The notes beneath the pieces were generated by a model. It made no database searches. It was not told the origin of the DNA and saw only the letters and a list, made by a program, of their open reading frames with translations. A stretch of 47,714 bases of DNA from an uncultured Lachnospiraceae bacterium (GTDB lineage Bacteria > Bacillota > Clostridia > Lachnospirales > Lachnospiraceae): contig CANREB010000018.1 of NCBI GenBank assembly GCA_947629525.1, positions 1 through 47,714 on the forward strand. The letters are read 5' to 3'. Position 1 is the stretch's first letter; each line of letters opens with the position of its first letter. Made by a program: the position numbers and the translations under genes. Positions 36,961 through 45,950 of the stretch are shown here, piece by piece.

Positions 36961-38295
36961 ATGGCAGTTTCACCGGCTACGCTGCAGCTTTACGACCAAT
37001 ACCTGACTACATACAGGCATAAAGACAATAACAAAGAACATAACAGGAGCAACAGGCGTGCATCGCGCACTGTGACTCATGACCAGAATGAGTTAAAAAG
37101 CGTATACAGCGCCATTCAGTGGAAAAACCGCTTTGCCCCGCTTTACCTCAACGAACCTGCTCCGAAATCTATCGCGTACGCTGTCTATCTGAAAGAAAGT
37201 GCGCAGAATTTAAAACAGACGATAAACTCTCTGAGCGAAGAGGACGGAGAACTTTTCTCGATGAAGACCGCATACAGCGACAATGAGTCACTGGCAAGCG
37301 TTGATTACGTATCGGAGGATTCCGTCCAGGGAGCGCCCAAGGCTTTTGACCTTAAAATAGAAAGCTTCGCTTCGCCGCAGATCAATACGGGAGTATTTTT
37401 GGAGTCTGACGCGCCTGTCGAACTGCCGCCCGACAATTATTCGTTTGATATACTTACAAGCAAGCTTCATTATGAGCTGCAGTTTGTAGTCAACCGCAAC
37501 GAGACACACAGCTCATTGCAGAATAAACTTGCGCGGCTTATAAATAACTCTGACCTCGGCGTCAGCGCAAAAGTACTTGAAGAGGACGGCAAAACAGCAC
37601 TGGAGATAACTTCTGATGCGATCGGCAGACCGTTCAATAACAGGAACCATTTCACAATAACCGAAGAAAACACAAGTTATAACAAGGGCGTTGTGGATTA
37701 TCTCGGACTTAACAATACGATAAAAAACGCTACAAACGCCGTATATACCGTCAACGGACAGCAGGAGTCTTCATATTCTAACATGTTTGACGTATACGGA
37801 GCATACCATATAACGCTCCACCCCGAAAATTCCGACAATACTAACAAGGCAAAGATCGGGCTGTATCCTGACGCGGAATCACTCTCTTATAATATAGAAA
37901 CTTTCGTTGACGGATATAACAGTTTCTTAAAGGGCGTCTCAGCAGATGAAGACGACAGTACAGAGGAAAAGGGAAGCGCTATGGCGCCCCTCACAAGACT
38001 GCTTACAAACGATATGAGCAAGTTCTTAAAACTTCACAGCAATGATCTTAAGCAGTACGGTATCTCAATAAATGACGATGCCACCCTCGAATATACCAAG
38101 GTTGAGAATATGGCGGATCCAACCACTCTCAGGAGTTTCGGAAGCCATGTGCTGAGAAAGCTTAACGCTATCTCTCTTGATCCGATGGAATATGTAGACA
38201 GACGTATCTGTGCATATTCAAATCCTTCAACAAGTTACATCAACCCTTATATGACAAGCATATATACCGGCATGTTGTTTAATACATGGACATAA
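36961..38295 (+). CDS. Orphan FliD-like (flagellar hook-associated protein 2-like) protein
   Basis: A 444-residue protein resembling the central part of FliD. AFDLKIESFASPQINTG, then YELQFVVNRNETHSSLQNKLARLINN, then LGVSAKVLEEDGKTALEITSDAIG follow the FliD pattern; the C-terminal part (SLSYNIETFVDGYNSFLKGV) matches the FliD_C start. The canonical N-terminal GLYSGMDTEAVIQQLV-type motif and long C-terminal coiled coil of the true FliD (44418-45932) are missing. No signal peptide is present. The start follows AAAGGAGGGG. It is a single-gene unit with its own terminator, 6 kb from the flagellar block. It may be a second cap, a filament decoration or a chaperone-bound adhesin. Confidence 0.65.
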   Translation: MAVSPATLQLYDQYLTTYRHKDNNKEHNRSNRRASRTVTHDQNELKSVYSAIQWKNRFAPLYLNEPAPKSIAYAVYLKESAQNLKQTINSLSEEDGELFSMKTAYSDNESLASVDYVSEDSVQGAPKAFDLKIESFASPQINTGVFLESDAPVELPPDNYSFDILTSKLHYELQFVVNRNETHSSLQNKLARLINNSDLGVSAKVLEEDGKTALEITSDAIGRPFNNRNHFTITEENTSYNKGVVDYLGLNNTIKNATNAVYTVNGQQESSYSNMFDVYGAYHITLHPENSDNTNKAKIGLYPDAESLSYNIETFVDGYNSFLKGVSADEDDSTEEKGSAMAPLTRLLTNDMSKFLKLHSNDLKQYGISINDDATLEYTKVENMADPTTLRSFGSHVLRKLNAISLDPMEYVDRRICAYSNPSTSYINPYMTSIYTGMLFNTWT

Positions 38296-38303
38296 AACCA
38301 TAA

Positions 38304-38324
38304 AACCCCGCTTTCAGCGGGGTT
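38304..38324. terminator. Shared terminator of the FliD-like gene and glf
   Basis: AACCCCGCT and AGCGGGGTT form a perfect 9-bp stem with a 3-nt loop; T-rich tracts flank both sides. The stop codon of glf (38314-38316) lies inside the hairpin. Confidence 0.85.
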
Positions 38325-39423
38325 CTTGTTCTTCTTCCACCATATCAAGTGCTGCCGCTATCACCTTATCCATATCATAATATTTGTACTGCCCCAGTCT
38401 GCCTCCGAAAAGCACATTCTTTTCGCTTTTGGCAAGCTGCAGATATTTTTGATAAAGCTGCGCATTTTTATCATCATTCACGGGATAGTACGGCTCGTCC
38501 CCTCTGCTCCATTCCTTGGGATATTCCTTTGTTATGACAGTATCGGGCTGTCTGCCGAACTCAAAATGCTTGTGTTCTATTATCCGCGTATACGGAATTT
38601 CCCGCTGCGTATAGTTGACTACCGCATTTCCCTGATAATTAGGCTCCCCTTCAATAAGCTTCGTCTCAAAGCTGAGCGTGCGGTATTCAAGCGCGCCTTC
38701 GCTGTAGTCAAAAAACTCGTCTATCATTCCCGTATACAATATCTTTTTAAAACTATGTCCGCTTTTTGCCCTAAATTCATTAAATTCAGTGTTAAGCAGT
38801 ACCTGCGTCCCGTCAAGCAGTTTCTCTGCTATCTGTGTATAACCGCCTTCCGGGATCCCCTGATATGTGTCATTAAAATAATTGTTATCATATGTAAAGC
38901 GCACGGGAAGACGTTTTATTATAAATGCCGGCAGTTCCTTACAGTCGCGCCCCCACTGCTTTTCCGTATATCCCTTTACAAGCTTTTCGTAAATATCTTT
39001 TCCCACGAGTGAAAGCGCCTGTTCTTCGAGGTTCTTCGGTTCGGTTATATTTAAGTCGGCAATCTGTTCCCGTATTATATTCTCTGCCTCCGCCGGCGTC
39101 TTTATCCCCCACATTTTAGAAAAAGTGTTCATATTAAACGGCATATTGTAAAGTTCATCTTTGTATATGGCAATCGGCGAATTTACAAAATTATTAAATG
39201 TGGCAAGCTCATTAACATAATCCCATATTTTCCTGTCAGACGTGTGGAAAATGTGAGCACCATATTTGTGGACATTTATTCCGTTAATCTTCTCGGTATA
39301 TATGTTGCCTGCAATATGCCCGCGCTTTTCTATCACAAGGCATCGTTTTCCGCGCTTTTTCATTTCGTTTGCAAATACTGCGCCAAAAAGCCCCGCGCCT
39401 ACTATAAGATAATCATACTCCAT
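38314..39423 (-). CDS. glf: UDP-galactopyranose mutase
   Basis: A 369-residue flavoenzyme that converts UDP-galactopyranose to UDP-galactofuranose for surface glycans. The FAD-binding Rossmann motif is at the N-terminus (YLIVGAGLFGAVFANEMKKRGKRCLVIEKR, residues 5-34). Family motifs GNIYTEKINGINVHKYGAHIFHT and GYTEKQWGRD are present, and EYPKEWSRGDEPYYPVND is near the C-terminus. The ATG follows AAGAGGAGAAT. It is 21 bp after the glycosyltransferase gene on its right, so the two are one unit. Galactofuranose could enter flagellar or cell-wall glycans. Confidence 0.96.
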   Translation of the reverse strand: MEYDYLIVGAGLFGAVFANEMKKRGKRCLVIEKRGHIAGNIYTEKINGINVHKYGAHIFHTSDRKIWDYVNELATFNNFVNSPIAIYKDELYNMPFNMNTFSKMWGIKTPAEAENIIREQIADLNITEPKNLEEQALSLVGKDIYEKLVKGYTEKQWGRDCKELPAFIIKRLPVRFTYDNNYFNDTYQGIPEGGYTQIAEKLLDGTQVLLNTEFNEFRAKSGHSFKKILYTGMIDEFFDYSEGALEYRTLSFETKLIEGEPNYQGNAVVNYTQREIPYTRIIEHKHFEFGRQPDTVITKEYPKEWSRGDEPYYPVNDDKNAQLYQKYLQLAKSEKNVLFGGRLGQYKYYDMDKVIAAALDMVEEEQEPR

Positions 39424-39444
39424 TTTTATTCTCCTCTTCTTTTT

Positions 39445-40476
39445 TTATATTGCCGACTCCTGCGGTTTCCACTCTTTTGCAAGCTGCTCATATTCATCTG
39501 CCTTCTGCAGCTCACCTAAAGTTCTGAAACATTCCGAAAGCGCCATAAACGCATCCGCTCCGCTGCTTGCAATATCAAGTTCACTCTCGCATTCGTGTGA
39601 AGCCCTGTAAAACCACTCTGCCGCTTCCTGTGTTTCGCCTTTATCCGCAAAAAACCTGCCAAGTTCCATACAAACCTCCGCCGACGGAACAGTAATCTCC
39701 TCCCTGAGTCCAAGCCTCAACATCGATACGGCTTTGTCCGTGATACGGTAAAGCCTCAGCAAAACGGCTATTATCCTGCGGCACATAAGCGTATTATCCC
39801 GTTCTCTCGCATCCTGAAGCGCATTTTCAAGAAAAGCGCCCGCGCGTTCAAGTGCTGCTCTGTCCCCCGCTTTATACAGTTCGCGCAGGTACATTCCAAG
39901 AAGCCTGTCGGACATTTCTCCCTTTTCGTTTATTATCCGCTCAAATACGCCAAAGTCCCGCAAACTGTGGTTCCCCTGAGGATAGTGAAGTACCTCTATA
40001 TCGCTGTCATAGACTATCGGTTCCAGATTTACCGTCTCATGCACAGGTTCTATCCACACAAACTCCCTGAGCCTTTTAAAAAGTTTTGGGCGCAGATCTC
40101 TTGTAAAATTTTCCGTGGGGTGATTTTCCTGTTTTGTGACATAAACCATCTGAACGATTTCTACCTCGGGGATAAGCGCCTGCTTAAGCCGCTTAAACTT
40201 TGCCTGATTTTCCTCATCTATCACTTCGTCGGCATCCGCGGAATATATATAGTCGCCTGTCGCTTTTGAAAAAGCATAATTTCTCGCCGCCGCAAAGTCG
40301 TCATCCCACTCATAGTCATATATTTTATCAGTATACTGCGCGGCTGTTTTTTTGGTGTCGTCCGTTGAGCCTGTGTCCACGATTATTATTTCGTCCATTA
40401 TTTCTTTTAGCGATTCGAGACATTTTCCCAATGTGCGCTCTTCATTTTTTACTATCATACATAAACTGAATTTCAT
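39445..40476 (-). CDS. Family 2 glycosyltransferase with C-terminal TPR-like repeats
   Basis: A 343-residue cytoplasmic enzyme. Residues 1-100 are a GT-A domain: SLCMIVKNEERTLGKCLESL, the nucleotide-binding VDTGSTDDT, and the metal-binding DADE. The middle part (VWIEPVHETVNL) is typical of this group. The last 150 residues are helical repeats of the tetratricopeptide kind. The start at 40476 is chosen for GGAG(CATTAAG)ATG and the conserved MKFSLCMIVKN start. It is upstream of glf on the same strand. Such GT2-TPR enzymes are common next to flagellar genes in Lachnospiraceae, but the acceptor is not known here. Confidence 0.88.
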   Translation of the reverse strand: MKFSLCMIVKNEERTLGKCLESLKEIMDEIIIVDTGSTDDTKKTAAQYTDKIYDYEWDDDFAAARNYAFSKATGDYIYSADADEVIDEENQAKFKRLKQALIPEVEIVQMVYVTKQENHPTENFTRDLRPKLFKRLREFVWIEPVHETVNLEPIVYDSDIEVLHYPQGNHSLRDFGVFERIINEKGEMSDRLLGMYLRELYKAGDRAALERAGAFLENALQDARERDNTLMCRRIIAVLLRLYRITDKAVSMLRLGLREEITVPSAEVCMELGRFFADKGETQEAAEWFYRASHECESELDIASSGADAFMALSECFRTLGELQKADEYEQLAKEWKPQESAI

Positions 40477-40634
40477 CTTAATGCTCCACTCCAATGCCCA
40501 TTCATAAAGTTATTATAACTTACTTTAAATAATTACTCAACCGCTGATTTTTATATATTTAAACTGTTTTTAAAACACATTTCATGCTATACTTATATAA
40601 AAGTGTTTATTTTAACCAAAAGGATGGATGCAGT

Positions 40635-41921
40635 ATGCTAGGCATTGTGATCAGCAATTATAATAAGGGGAACGAGACTCTCAGATGTTTAAGATCAGTT
40701 TTTGATTCCCAAGGACTTGGCGAATACAAAATATTTATTGTCGATAACGCGTCTACCGATGATTCGTATAAAATAATTTTTGACGCGGTCATGGAAAGCC
40801 GAAGGGATATAACGCTTACGCGGTGTGAACATGATCTGGGCAGCGGCGGCGGTCTTAATCTCGGAATACGTCAGGCTTTGGACAGCGGATGCGGATATGT
40901 ATGTTGTTTGGGCGAGGAAGTGACTGTCGAACAGGACACTCTTGCGACCATGCTTGAATATATGCACAGCAATCCCGGCACGGGCATGACCGGCGGCAAG
41001 GTATACCATAAACATATGCCGCATTACATACAGCAGTATGGGATATCCGTGGATTTTAAGCATTTCCGCGCTTCCTCTCTCTATGCTGATACTTATGACG
41101 ACGACACTGTGCCGAATATAGTATACTGCGATGCCATAGGCGCCTGCGGCATGATGGTGTCAAAAAGAGCGATCGACGCGTCAGGTCTTATTCCCGAGGA
41201 AAATTTTCTCTACTGGGACGACACAGAGTGGGGATTTAAGATACGTCAGGCAGGTTTTACCGTGGCGGCGCTCGGTGATGCCCATCTGTACCATTCGGCA
41301 GATCCTATGCGGCGGTGTGATAATACAAAGGCAAACTACTATCTCACGCGCAACTGCCTTAATTTCTTTATGAAATACACAAAGCCCGAAAAATGTGCCC
41401 AAATGAGCATCGTTCTGCTGCGCTCGGTCTATGAGTCGTTTTATCTTCACAGAATGGGACATGCACACAATATGGCTCAATCCGATATATCTGCCCTGCT
41501 TGATGCGGCATACGGCGTAAACGGTCAGGCAAATGCGGACCGCATACTTGAAAATGATGAAAGCGGACTCGGTTTTGTGAATTTTTTTGAGGAACATGAG
41601 GAAGTATATATGGAAGATGACGATCCGTTTTTGGAACAGGTCATACGCCAGATCAACCCCAACATTATATTCGCGCAAATCCCTAAGCCAAATGCAGTCA
41701 CTATCATAAGATGCAGCTCTATACTGGGAATAAAGGATTTTGAATATTCGATAGATTTCAGCGACTCTGCCGTATATATCGACAATAATTACCGCATGCT
41801 TGCCACGCGTGAAGACGCGGCGCAGGTAAAAAATTACGAACCCAGCCTGCAGCTTTTCTTATACGCTATGCAGCCCGTTATACTGCGCAGGATCGAAGAG
41901 CTTCGGAAAATCAGGTTATGA
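40635..41921 (+). CDS. Family 2 glycosyltransferase (rhamnosyltransferase-like)
   Basis: A 428-residue protein with an N-terminal GT-A domain: IVISNYNKGNETLRCLRSV, DNASTDDS and GSGGGLNLGI. It has YVCCLGEEV where a D-x-D is usually seen, and the acceptor-side WDDTEWGFKIRQAGF block is present. The remainder (about 250-428) is unassigned. The start at 40635 lies behind AAAAGGATGG; a longer frame to 40584 has no site. It is divergent from the glf unit, and the next gene follows directly. The donor sugar and acceptor cannot be read from the sequence. Confidence 0.85.
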   Translation: MLGIVISNYNKGNETLRCLRSVFDSQGLGEYKIFIVDNASTDDSYKIIFDAVMESRRDITLTRCEHDLGSGGGLNLGIRQALDSGCGYVCCLGEEVTVEQDTLATMLEYMHSNPGTGMTGGKVYHKHMPHYIQQYGISVDFKHFRASSLYADTYDDDTVPNIVYCDAIGACGMMVSKRAIDASGLIPEENFLYWDDTEWGFKIRQAGFTVAALGDAHLYHSADPMRRCDNTKANYYLTRNCLNFFMKYTKPEKCAQMSIVLLRSVYESFYLHRMGHAHNMAQSDISALLDAAYGVNGQANADRILENDESGLGFVNFFEEHEEVYMEDDDPFLEQVIRQINPNIIFAQIPKPNAVTIIRCSSILGIKDFEYSIDFSDSAVYIDNNYRMLATREDAAQVKNYEPSLQLFLYAMQPVILRRIEELRKIRL

Positions 41922-41922
41922 T

Positions 41923-42333
41923 ATGGAATACACACAAAAATATGAGAATATATTAAAAGAATTATGCCGATTATACAAGAAGATGCTTCCCCTGATAGAT
42001 CAGGTTGAAGTTTACGACAATGCGTTATCTGCCGCCGTCAAAGCAGAGAAGCCAAACGTCCGTCAAATACACTCGATAACATCGCATAAAGACAGGATTG
42101 TCAGAAATCTTGACAGCATTTCCATAAATATAGCCAAACAGCATGTTAAGCTCAGCTCTATAGCGGAATTTTGCCTTGATATGGATCAAAACCCGCTCTA
42201 CCGTTATATGGAAAAGCTTCACCTTGCAGCATATAACGGTATCCGCAGGATAAACGCCGCCGAGGATTCCAACAATCCTTATATTTTGAAGAGACTAGAC
42301 ACATTTAAGAAATATTTTGAGGGAAGGGCTTAG
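41923..42333 (+). CDS. Helical protein of unknown function, possibly FlgN-like
   Basis: A 136-residue all-helical, charged protein without signal peptide or membrane segment. It starts 1 bp after the preceding stop, so it is coupled to the glycosyltransferase gene. Its last codons overlap the stop of the convergent gene by 4 bp. The heptad-like N-terminal half (YENILKELCRLYKKMLPLIDQVEVYDNAL) is in keeping with a small chaperone such as FlgN, but I have no motif that proves this. Confidence 0.45.
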   Translation: MEYTQKYENILKELCRLYKKMLPLIDQVEVYDNALSAAVKAEKPNVRQIHSITSHKDRIVRNLDSISINIAKQHVKLSSIAEFCLDMDQNPLYRYMEKLHLAAYNGIRRINAAEDSNNPYILKRLDTFKKYFEGRA

Positions 42334-43397
42334 CTGTTAAGCAGCTTCTCTTTTTCAGCCTGAAGCGCCTCGTATTTCTCAACGAACATGTCCGCCATAT
42401 CATTTTCGCCCATACGGCGGTATATGTCAATGATGTTTCTATAGCAGTCTGAAAAGTTCTCGCCGAGACTCTTAGCGTCAGGCAGTGTAGTCGCTTTGAG
42501 AAAAGTCGTTAATGCCTTAAGGTATTCTTCATTGTCAAGGTAGACAAGCGCATTCATAAATACAAAGCGCGCCGTTTTGCATTTGTCTTTATACCTTTCC
42601 ATAAGCTCCATCGCTTCTTTATATCGCGCAACTTCGCGGTAAGTCTGAGCCAAGTCGCAGATTGTTATGACAACATATTCAAGCTCTGTCGTGGGCGCGT
42701 ACTCAAGCGCCTTATTCAAATATATTATCGCGTCCTCATAATTGTTCATCAGATATTCGGACTGACCTATCTGGAACAAAATATATGGATTTTCAGGCTC
42801 TTTCTCCAGACTCTTTCTAAGCAGGCGCAGATTTCTTTCCTGTTTTTCTTTCAGTTCTTCCGGACTGATATCATAGCCATGGTGGATCACTTTTATCGGG
42901 GCAAGGAACTGCTTTTCTATTACGCTCTTGTCACCCGCTTTTTTTGAAACTATCTGCTCATGTATAGGATTTTCAAATGTAAAAAAGTTTTTGTTATAAA
43001 ACCTCGTTACCTTTTCCGATGTAAACGATCTTCCATGTTTGCCGTTTACTATATTAACCAACTCGATCAATCCGGGCATACGGACACATTTCTGCATCAG
43101 TATCCGCACATCTTTCATATTTACGCTTTCCATATATTCATCACAGTCGATCGCCAATATCCAGTTGTTCGATGCATGTTCCATACAGAAATTCCTTGCC
43201 GCGCTGAAATCATCTATCCACTCAAAATCGAGTACCTTATCGGCATATTTCCGGGCGATCTCCTTAGTACGATCCGTCGATCCGGTATCAGTCACAACGA
43301 TCTCAAAACCGTACGGCTTAAGGTGCCTGAGACACTCCTCTATATATTTTTCTTCGTTTTTTGCAATTATACAAACCGAAATGGGTACCTTAGACAT
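42330..43397 (-). CDS. Family 2 glycosyltransferase with TPR repeats
   Basis: A 355-residue enzyme of the same kind as the one at 39445-40476. The GT-A domain has SVCIIAKNEEKYIEECLRHL, VTDTGSTDRT and the acidic IDCDEYME motif. The central HEQI and HHGYD pieces precede TPR-like repeats from about residue 190 (NPYILFQIGQSEYLMNNYEDAIIYLNKALEYAP). The ATG follows AAAGGGAGAAC. It lies downstream of the flagellar block with a terminator between, and is probably a flagellin glycosyltransferase; that role is inferred from place only. Confidence 0.88.
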   Translation of the reverse strand: MSKVPISVCIIAKNEEKYIEECLRHLKPYGFEIVVTDTGSTDRTKEIARKYADKVLDFEWIDDFSAARNFCMEHASNNWILAIDCDEYMESVNMKDVRILMQKCVRMPGLIELVNIVNGKHGRSFTSEKVTRFYNKNFFTFENPIHEQIVSKKAGDKSVIEKQFLAPIKVIHHGYDISPEELKEKQERNLRLLRKSLEKEPENPYILFQIGQSEYLMNNYEDAIIYLNKALEYAPTTELEYVVITICDLAQTYREVARYKEAMELMERYKDKCKTARFVFMNALVYLDNEEYLKALTTFLKATTLPDAKSLGENFSDCYRNIIDIYRRMGENDMADMFVEKYEALQAEKEKLLNS

Positions 43398-43425
43398 TAT
43401 TTGTTCTCCCTTTTTATAATACTAA

Positions 43426-43462
43426 AACACGCAGACCGCTTCACACAAACAGCCTGCGTGTT
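43426..43462 (-). terminator. Terminator of the flaG-fliD-fliS block
   Basis: AACACGCAG and CTGCGTGTT form a perfect 9-bp stem; on the minus strand TTTTAG follows. It lies after the FliT/FlgN-like gene stop. Confidence 0.8.
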
Positions 43463-43470
43463 CATAACAG

Positions 43471-43947
43471 TTATTTTTTTCTATCCATCAGTTGTGGATC
43501 TACGCTGTTAATTTTGCTTGCCGCTTTATAATACCGAAGTGCAGCACTTTGCGATACTCTTTTCTGCTTAAGTTCTTTACGCTGCATCGACATCGCGGCG
43601 TCAAGCGAAGTCTTATTGCGTTTCTCCTGTACGTCCACTTCCACGCCCTTGTCTATCGCCTTGCGCACTAATTCCTGCAGCTTAAGCACTTTGTCACGGT
43701 ATCGCGCGGGATCCGCTTTCACGTCATCCTTTACAAGATCATAGGTCGAAGTAAAACCTTCGTCGAGGTGTTCAAGTTCATCTATAAGACTGCTCTTTGC
43801 TTCCATTATACTGTCATACTCTTCGACATCAAAAGGAGTTGCAACAGAAATCTCATATTGACGCTTGTTGATCTCCCCGATCCTGTCAAGTACTTCGAGC
43901 TTTTTCTCAATGCTCTCTATCATAACCTGAAGATAGTCTTGCGTCAT
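43471..43947 (-). CDS. FliT/FlgN-like flagellar export chaperone
   Basis: A 158-residue, entirely helical, charged protein. It is the fourth gene of the flaG-fliD-fliS block, where FliT or an equivalent FliD chaperone is expected. It has no membrane segment. The sequence (MIESIEKKLEVLDRIGEINKRQYEI, then FDVEEYDSIMEAKSSLIDELEHLDEGF) has the spacing seen in Lachnospiraceae FlgN/FliT-like proteins, but no diagnostic motif. The start follows CGGGAGGAGAGTAATT. Confidence 0.6.
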   Translation of the reverse strand: MTQDYLQVMIESIEKKLEVLDRIGEINKRQYEISVATPFDVEEYDSIMEAKSSLIDELEHLDEGFTSTYDLVKDDVKADPARYRDKVLKLQELVRKAIDKGVEVDVQEKRNKTSLDAAMSMQRKELKQKRVSQSAALRYYKAASKINSVDPQLMDRKK

Positions 43948-43980
43948 TAATTACTCTCCTCCCGCATTATACACACAAAA

Positions 43981-44385
43981 TCAAGCGCCTGTCCCTGTCT
44001 TTCCCGCCTTATCGCTCGCCGCCTTTTTGATGACTTCTTTCCAGTTATCGCGCATCGAACGGAGATGTTTAAGGATCTCTTCCATAATCTCAGGGTCTTT
44101 TTTCATATTTGCCTCATGGCAGCGTCTTAGAAGATATACGTAAACATTCTCAAAATCCTGCCATACAGGATACCTCTTATCAAGAGTCTCCCTGAAATTC
44201 TGAATAATATTCTCAACCCTTACGATGTTCTCATGCGCTTTCGCGGGGTCTTTGTTCTCCATCGCCACAATGGCAATGTTTCCGAACTTAATAGCTCCGT
44301 CGTAAAGCATCAAAGTCAGCTCCGCGGGTGAAGCGGTCATGATCTTGCTGTTCTTGTACTGTGCATAACCGTTTTGTTGCAGCAT
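43981..44385 (-). CDS. fliS: Flagellar export chaperone FliS
   Basis: A 134-residue FliS, which binds the C-terminus of flagellin and keeps it unfolded for export. The conserved block YKNSKIMTASPAELTLMLYDGAIKF is at residues 10-34, and the helical remainder is of normal length. The start follows GAGAGAGGTAATTGA. It is 33 bp after fliD. Confidence 0.93.
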   Translation of the reverse strand: MLQQNGYAQYKNSKIMTASPAELTLMLYDGAIKFGNIAIVAMENKDPAKAHENIVRVENIIQNFRETLDKRYPVWQDFENVYVYLLRRCHEANMKKDPEIMEEILKHLRSMRDNWKEVIKKAASDKAGKTGTGA

Positions 44386-44417
44386 TCAATTACCTCTCTC
44401 TTTATATTCAAACCCTG

Positions 44418-45932
44418 TTACATTCCAAGCATGCTTGATACTGTATTCTGGTTGGACTGCAGCTTGGAAAGAGCAACCTCCATATCAGAGAATTTCTTAT
44501 ACCATCTGTCCTCATAATCACTGAGTTTCTGTTCAGCTTCTTTTATCTTCTTGGTATAGTCGTCATATTCACTCTTAAGGCGCTTATCATCATATACCTT
44601 ATAGATGCTGCGGTACTCTGTCGCTTCCATCGTCTTGTTAAGGTTGTCATACATATCCTTGCAGAACGATGCGAAGAACTCTATCGTGCCTTCCGTATCC
44701 TCTACAAGCGCTTTCATAAGCTTGTCATCTTTCGTGGAAGTGTTCTCGTCATCCGCGTCGCCGTCGATATGAAGCGCTTTTCTCTCATTCTCCTCAGCCT
44801 CGAAATAGTTGAGCGTGCCGATACCGAAATTAAACAGATACTTAGTTTCTCCGTTTACCTTATAACCCTTGCTCACGCCGCTCGTCAGACCATTCAGCAC
44901 TTTGTAGAGATCGTTGTCTTTCCTCAGAAGGGAGTCCTTGATAGTATTTTCCCATTTCTCGACTTCCTCATCGGTCATGCTCTCTTTTTCTTCATCGGTA
45001 AGCATATTATACTTTCTTGCCGAATCAGCGTTATATTTACTGTAAACTTCGTTGACAATCTCGTTATACTCGCTGATGAAATCCTTGATGGTATTATAGA
45101 TAGCGTCGTAATCCGTCTTGGTGTTTATCGAGATCTCACCGTCCGTAGTGCCTGTAGCCGTGATTGACAAACCGTTTACGGTAACAGTGTTGGATGCGCC
45201 TGTAAACTCAACGCCGTTAAGCACGATCTGTGCATCCTGAGCGTCAACTGTCGTGGCACCGCCGTCCTTGTTAAGCCCGAGGGATTTAAGCGCATCGCCC
45301 GCGCCTGTATATCCTTCCACTTCAAAATCAAATGAATTTTCCACGCCCGTATCGGAAGCGCTGACGAAAAATCTCTGGTTATCTGCATCAAACGAAGCTT
45401 TGACACCTGCTTCGTTAAGCTTGCTGACAAAATCAGATATCTTCATATCTGCAGTAATATCTATAGATGTAGTCTTGGCATCATCACCTGAGCCTGTCTT
45501 TACCTTTATCGTAGTGCCGACAAGCCCTCCGTCGATCGCAGAAAGTTTATCACTTGATTCAAGCTTAAGACCGTTAGCTGATGTGATCTTGCCTCCTGTT
45601 ATGTATTTTGCCTTTGCAAGCCGCTTCACTTCAAGGGTCTGCTCTCCCTCTATAGCTCCTCCGTTAGCCACTACTGTTGCCTTGGTAGGGTCTGATACTG
45701 TCGTTGACTTCTTGGAATAGCTGCCCGCTAAACGTAAATTCGACAGTGTCTTGCTGTATAAATTATATATCTTGCTATTCAGATCCTGCCATGCAGTCTG
45801 TTTCCACTCAAGCTTCTTCTGCTCATTTTTCAGATCCGTGACTTTCTTGGACTTGGCGCTGACAAGCTGCTGTATAACAGCTTCCGTGTCCATTCCCGAA
45901 TACAGACCCGTCATTCTCATTAAATCTGACAT
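44418..45932 (-). CDS. fliD: Flagellar filament cap protein FliD
   Basis: A 504-residue FliD, the cap that folds flagellin at the filament tip. The N-terminal motif GLYSGMDTEAVIQQLV is at residues 9-24. A FliD_N core follows (SDPTKATVVANGGAIEGEQTLEV), and then FliD_C (GLSITATGTTDGEISINTKTDY, IKDFISEYNEIVNEVY). The C-terminal coiled coil is DDYTKKIKEAEQKLSDYEDRWYKKF. The ATG follows GTGGAGGTATAGCAT. It sits between flaG and fliS, the usual order. Confidence 0.96.
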   Translation of the reverse strand: MSDLMRMTGLYSGMDTEAVIQQLVSAKSKKVTDLKNEQKKLEWKQTAWQDLNSKIYNLYSKTLSNLRLAGSYSKKSTTVSDPTKATVVANGGAIEGEQTLEVKRLAKAKYITGGKITSANGLKLESSDKLSAIDGGLVGTTIKVKTGSGDDAKTTSIDITADMKISDFVSKLNEAGVKASFDADNQRFFVSASDTGVENSFDFEVEGYTGAGDALKSLGLNKDGGATTVDAQDAQIVLNGVEFTGASNTVTVNGLSITATGTTDGEISINTKTDYDAIYNTIKDFISEYNEIVNEVYSKYNADSARKYNMLTDEEKESMTDEEVEKWENTIKDSLLRKDNDLYKVLNGLTSGVSKGYKVNGETKYLFNFGIGTLNYFEAEENERKALHIDGDADDENTSTKDDKLMKALVEDTEGTIEFFASFCKDMYDNLNKTMEATEYRSIYKVYDDKRLKSEYDDYTKKIKEAEQKLSDYEDRWYKKFSDMEVALSKLQSNQNTVSSMLGM

Positions 45933-45950
45933 ATGCTATACCTCCACAAA

